A DNA stretch of 15,199 bases. Origin: JAFMKE01 sp047621945. GTDB taxonomy: Bacteria; Bacteroidota; Bacteroidia; Chitinophagales; UBA8649. Both the position numbers and the translations under genes were made by a program. Below the pieces are notes generated by a model, which was not told the origin of the DNA, did not search any database, and saw nothing but the letters and a program-made list of their open reading frames with translations. Position 1 is the stretch's first letter; each line of letters begins with the position of its first letter. The stretch is taken from assembly GCA_047621945.1 (NCBI GenBank), contig JBLHMK010000058.1, positions 1 through 15,199 of the forward strand, written 5' to 3'. This document shows positions 15,098-15,199 of the stretch, piece by piece.

Positions 15098-15199
15098 TTA
15101 ATCCCAGCTAAAATTAGCTTTCAACGCTAGATGGTCGCTTAAATTTCCGTACAGATTATCGATAACTTCCAACTTGTTGGGATTTATCCAAAGCACTTC
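15098..15199 (-). CDS. C-terminal end of an endonuclease/exonuclease/phosphatase (DNase I-like) family protein, partial
   Basis: The minus-strand frame open from the right edge encodes the last 33 residues of a protein, ending with TAA at 15098-15100. It contains NLYGNLSDHLALKANF. The SDH triplet near the C-terminus, followed by a hydrophobic strand, is the typical last catalytic motif of DNase I-like phosphoesterases (SDHxPV.A.F), where Asp and His take part in phosphodiester hydrolysis. Substrate and subfamily cannot be told from this fragment. It ends about 150 bp before the PpiC gene start on the same strand and could be upstream in the same transcript, as I see no hairpin terminator between them. 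Confidence 0.7.
   Translation of the reverse strand, partial: EVLWINPNKLEVIDNLYGNLSDHLALKANFSWD

Overview
The window looks like chromosome from a Bacteroidota bacterium, most likely a marine-type member of the Flavobacteriales. The evidence is AT-rich DNA, little Shine-Dalgarno signal, one promoter candidate resembling the TTG / TAnnTTTG consensus, a very large secreted protein with a type IX secretion (T9SS) type A C-terminal sorting domain, and SurA-type folding factors next to a MoxR ATPase. Every complete gene lies on the minus strand, so the transcriptional order runs from high to low coordinates. I saw no rRNA, tRNA, insertion sequence, prophage or CRISPR array.

Right part (15199 to 7362, read leftward). 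The 3' end of a DNase I-like (endonuclease/exonuclease/phosphatase) gene is followed by a tightly packed run: a 647-aa periplasmic PpiC-type prolyl isomerase, a lipoprotein that looks like a degenerate member of the same fold, a SurA-like chaperone with two PpiC domains, a MoxR AAA+ ATPase, and an 837-aa multispanning protein with C-terminal TPRs. The last one has the sequence signatures of TMTC-type (GT-C) glycosyltransferases. The first four genes abut or overlap (GTG and TTG starts) and the fifth follows after 33 bp, so one operon for envelope protein folding and modification is likely.

Middle (7361 to 6620). About 740 bp without an intact gene. It holds a decayed copy of the C-terminus of the TPR glycosyltransferase (26 of 48 residues identical, with an in-frame TAA), a weak hairpin, a G9 tract on the gene strand, a 12-bp inverted repeat and a promoter candidate for the next gene.

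Left part (6619 to 109). A 1429-aa T9SS cargo protein has a PPC-like module, a PA14-like module, a long array of Ig/PKD-like repeats, an FnIII-like module and a sorting domain. It ends at a perfect 15-bp terminator hairpin. Twelve bases after that hairpin a second small operon begins: a free-standing acyl carrier protein, a KAS III (FabH-like) enzyme overlapping it by one base, and a 284-aa exported protein of unknown function. This ends at a terminator shared with the tail of a plus-strand gene at the left edge.

How the parts may fit together: the right operon would supply outer-membrane and periplasmic folding factors plus a periplasm-facing sugar transferase. The large Ser/Thr-rich repeat protein next door is a plausible client of both. 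The ACP/KAS III pair is a specialised acyl-chain starter module of unknown product. These functional links are inferred from gene order and family knowledge only.
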